This document shows positions 62,500-64,000 of a DNA stretch of 64,000 bases, one piece after another. The notes beneath the pieces were generated by a model, which was not told the DNA's origin, searched no databases, and was given only the letters and a program-made list of their open reading frames with translations. How positions within the stretch are numbered: position 1 is the stretch's first letter; each line of letters opens with the position of its first letter. The stretch comes from Micromonospora sp. C95 (GTDB lineage: Bacteria; Actinomycetota; Actinomycetes; Mycobacteriales; Micromonosporaceae). The stretch is from NCBI RefSeq assembly GCF_018070465.1, contig NZ_JAGPXT010000008.1, positions 62,001-126,000 of the forward strand, read 5' to 3'. The position numbers and the translations under genes are program-made.

Positions 62500-62554
62500 G
62501 ATCATGAAGTTGTCACCTCGCCCCTCGGCGTGTCGCGACAACAACTTCATGATC
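62500..62554. terminator. Palindrome overlapping the RNA methyltransferase stop codon
   Basis: Perfect 14-bp arms GATCATGAAGTTGT (62500-62513) and ACAACTTCATGATC (62541-62554), 27-base loop. The TGA of the leftward methyltransferase gene (62553-62555) lies at the edge. The arm resembles the galK-cysN hairpin arm (TTGATCAAGAAGTT), suggesting a shared family of terminator-like repeats. Confidence 0.75.
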
Positions 62555-63200
62555 AACGGCAGCGGTGCCGGTCAGGTGGGGGCGGGCCGGCGTGGGTGCG
62601 GATCCAGGCGTGCATCGCGATACCGCTCGCCACCCCGGCGTTGATCGAGCGGGTCGAGCCGTACTGGGCGATGGAGAAGATCTGGTCGCACGCCGAGTGG
62701 GCGGCCTCGGATAGCCCCGGACCCTCCTGACCGAACAACAGGACACACCGCCGCGGCAGCGTGGTGGTCTCCAGTGGCCGGCAGCCGGGCAGATTGTCGA
62801 TCCCGACCAGCGGCAGGTCGTGCTCTGCCGCCCAGGCGACCAGCTGATCGATCGTCTCGTGGTGGCGGACATGCTGGTAGCGGTCGGTGACCATGGCGCC
62901 GCGGCGGTTCCAGCGCCGCCGGCCCACGATGTGCACCTCGGCCGCGAGGAACGCGTTGGCGTTTCGGACCACCGTGCCGATGTTGAGATCGTGCTGCCAG
63001 TTCTCGATCGCCACGTGGAAGTCGTGCCGCCGCCGGTCCAGGTCGGCGACGACCGCCTCACGTCGCCAGTAGCGATAGCGGTCGACCACGTTGCGCCGGT
63101 CCCCCGCGGCGAGCAGTTCCGGGTCGTAGCGGGGATCCTCCGGCAGATCCCCGGGCCAGGGCCCCACGCCGACGTCGAGCTGCTCACCGGTCACGGTCAC
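62553..63200 (-). CDS. SpoU/TrmH-family RNA 2'-O-methyltransferase
   Basis: 215 residues from GTG 63200. Motif 1 WQHDLNIGTVVRNANAF, motif 2 CVLLFGQEGPGLSEAA and motif 3 SIAQYGSTRSINAGVASGIAMH give the trefoil-knot SPOUT core. Methylates ribose 2'-OH in tRNA or rRNA; which base cannot be decided. Longer upstream frame to 63743 has no support. Confidence 0.9.
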   Translation of the reverse strand: MTVTGEQLDVGVGPWPGDLPEDPRYDPELLAAGDRRNVVDRYRYWRREAVVADLDRRRHDFHVAIENWQHDLNIGTVVRNANAFLAAEVHIVGRRRWNRRGAMVTDRYQHVRHHETIDQLVAWAAEHDLPLVGIDNLPGCRPLETTTLPRRCVLLFGQEGPGLSEAAHSACDQIFSIAQYGSTRSINAGVASGIAMHAWIRTHAGPPPPDRHRCR

Positions 63201-63319
63201 GCAGGTTACGCCCCGCCGCCCGGCCGACCCCCCACCGCCCGACCACCACGAGCCACGCGGACCGCCGTCACCGGCGACCGCCGGGCGACCGCACCGGTCA
63301 GCGCAGGCGCGGGTAGCGG

Positions 63320-63787
63320 TCAGCGCAGGGCGAGGGCGCCGCCGAGCCGGTCGAGGAAACGGCGGTCGGCGGGTGCCAGCACGCCGCCGGACACCGCCGA
63401 GGACGCGGTACGACAGACGCGGGCGGCCACCGACTGCACCCACTGCCGGTAGGCCGCCGAGTCGGCAGGATCGGTATGCCGATCCAGTACCCGCACGACG
63501 GCCCGACAGGCGGCGAGCACGTCCACCAGATCGGTGAGTGGCACCGCTGGCGGGGACGGTCCGTCGTGCCGGGCGTAGATCGCGGCCACCACCGCCCGGA
63601 CCAGATCGCTGTCGAAGGCTCGTCCGGCCGCCACCGCGTCCAGTCCGGCCAGACCCGCCGCCACGCTCCGGTGCGGACGTCCCGGGCCGGGCTGGGCAGC
63701 GGCCACGATCACCCGTCCGGGCAGACTGGTGAGCAGGTCCCACTCGGTGGCGGAATAGGCGGTGGCGGTGGTGATTCGCTCACTCAT
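63320..63787 (-). CDS. Hypothetical helical protein
   Basis: 155 residues from ATG 63787, which has GGAGG eight bases upstream. SATEWDLLTSLPGRVIVAAAQ near the start is followed by mostly helical sequence (SVAAGLAGLDAVAAGRAF; VCRTASSAVSGGVLAPADRRFLDRL). No membrane helix. Streptomycetes have similar small proteins of unknown role, from memory. No partner gene close by. Confidence 0.7.
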   Translation of the reverse strand: MSERITTATAYSATEWDLLTSLPGRVIVAAAQPGPGRPHRSVAAGLAGLDAVAAGRAFDSDLVRAVVAAIYARHDGPSPPAVPLTDLVDVLAACRAVVRVLDRHTDPADSAAYRQWVQSVAARVCRTASSAVSGGVLAPADRRFLDRLGGALALR

Positions 63788-63939
63788 GGCGGGACCTCCG
63801 GCGCCAGCATATGCGCCCGAACCGGAGACCGAACCCCTACAGCGGGAACCCGCCGCAGCGCGCCGCCACGCCCCCGCCGACGGCGGTCGACCGGTCGCGA
63901 CGCGCGTCCGTCCCCGGGACGTCACCACCCTGGTACGGG

Positions 63940-64000
63940 TCAGCGCGGCTCGGGGAAGCTGGGCCGCTCGGGGTCGACACCGTCGGGCACGGCCGCCGCC
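63940..64000 (-). CDS. C-terminal end of a gene running off the window
   Basis: Nineteen codons ending ...VDPERPSFPEPR and TGA at 63940-63942. Codon usage is typical of the region, but the family cannot be named from this fragment. The 152 bp between it and the next gene start contain no other ORF. Confidence 0.45.
   Translation of the reverse strand, partial: AAAVPDGVDPERPSFPEPR

Overview
The window is very GC-rich, uses many GTG starts and is densely coded, which points to an actinomycete. The gene content (galE-galK, cysQ-cysD-cysN, rplY-pth, prs-glmU, Glp/GlpR, DUF6758, DUF4383) and the intergenic palindromes suggest Micromonosporaceae (Micromonospora or a close relative). From memory, the backbone from about 15.6 to 53 kb matches the Mycobacterium tuberculosis order Rv0991c-Rv1018c: ruc/fmdB, 5-FCL, galU, moeA1/glp, rimJ, glpR, protein mannosyltransferase, rsmI, metG, tatD, rsmA, ispE, pth, rplY, prs, glmU. 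It is therefore mostly chromosomal core with accessory patches.

Layout. 0-5.7 kb: maltose/alpha-glucoside uptake and hydrolysis (malG-malF-malE leftward, LacI-type malR and a GH13 alpha-glucosidase rightward) with matching palindromic operators in front of malE, malR and the glucosidase. 5.9-10.1 kb: BrkB-like membrane protein, 2H phosphoesterase, trpS and a CorC/HlyC-type CBS protein lacking the usual membrane domain. 10.1-12.3 kb: galE-galK, separated by a perfect bidirectional hairpin from the leftward rplY, pth, cysQ, cysD, cysN set. 17.3-20.9 kb: prs, glmU, tRNA-Gln and an unusual HTH protein. 21-24 kb: desaturase, TetR, two DUF4383 membrane proteins. 24-37 kb: ABC-F, ispE with a translationally coupled Uma2 remnant, rsmA, tatD, alpha/beta hydrolase, metG, rsmI and a GT39 mannosyltransferase.

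37-45 kb is the most accessory part: Sfp-type phosphopantetheinyl transferase, DUF305 lipoprotein with DUF6153 partner, a DUF4132 protein overlapped by a small protein ending in Gly-Gly that looks like a beta-grasp/ubiquitin-like protein, a secreted GH43-AbfB arabinan-acting enzyme, and a methyltransferase, ending at tRNA-Ala(CGC). 45-50 kb carries the divisome-linked pair glpR and glp with a GNAT acetyltransferase and galU. 50-54 kb has a GGDEF sensor, 5-formyl-THF cyclo-ligase, and a Ruc/FmdB zinc-ribbon gene preceded by an almost canonical CIRCE (HrcA) site and containing 15-bp repeats.

54-64 kb: small membrane proteins, a DUF2236 oxygenase-like protein, RecB-like nuclease, MarC, PHP phosphoesterase, a SigE-family sigma factor overlapping a membrane-anchored propeller-like protein, a PH-domain protein with a 52-residue membrane partner, DUF6758 and a SpoU-type RNA methyltransferase. 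The strongest leads for something not well described are the Gly-Gly protein/DUF4132 pair, the tRNA-linked HTH protein, the truncated Uma2 reading frame coupled to ispE, and the recurring intergenic palindromes. No CRISPR array, insertion sequence, prophage or biosynthetic cluster was seen.
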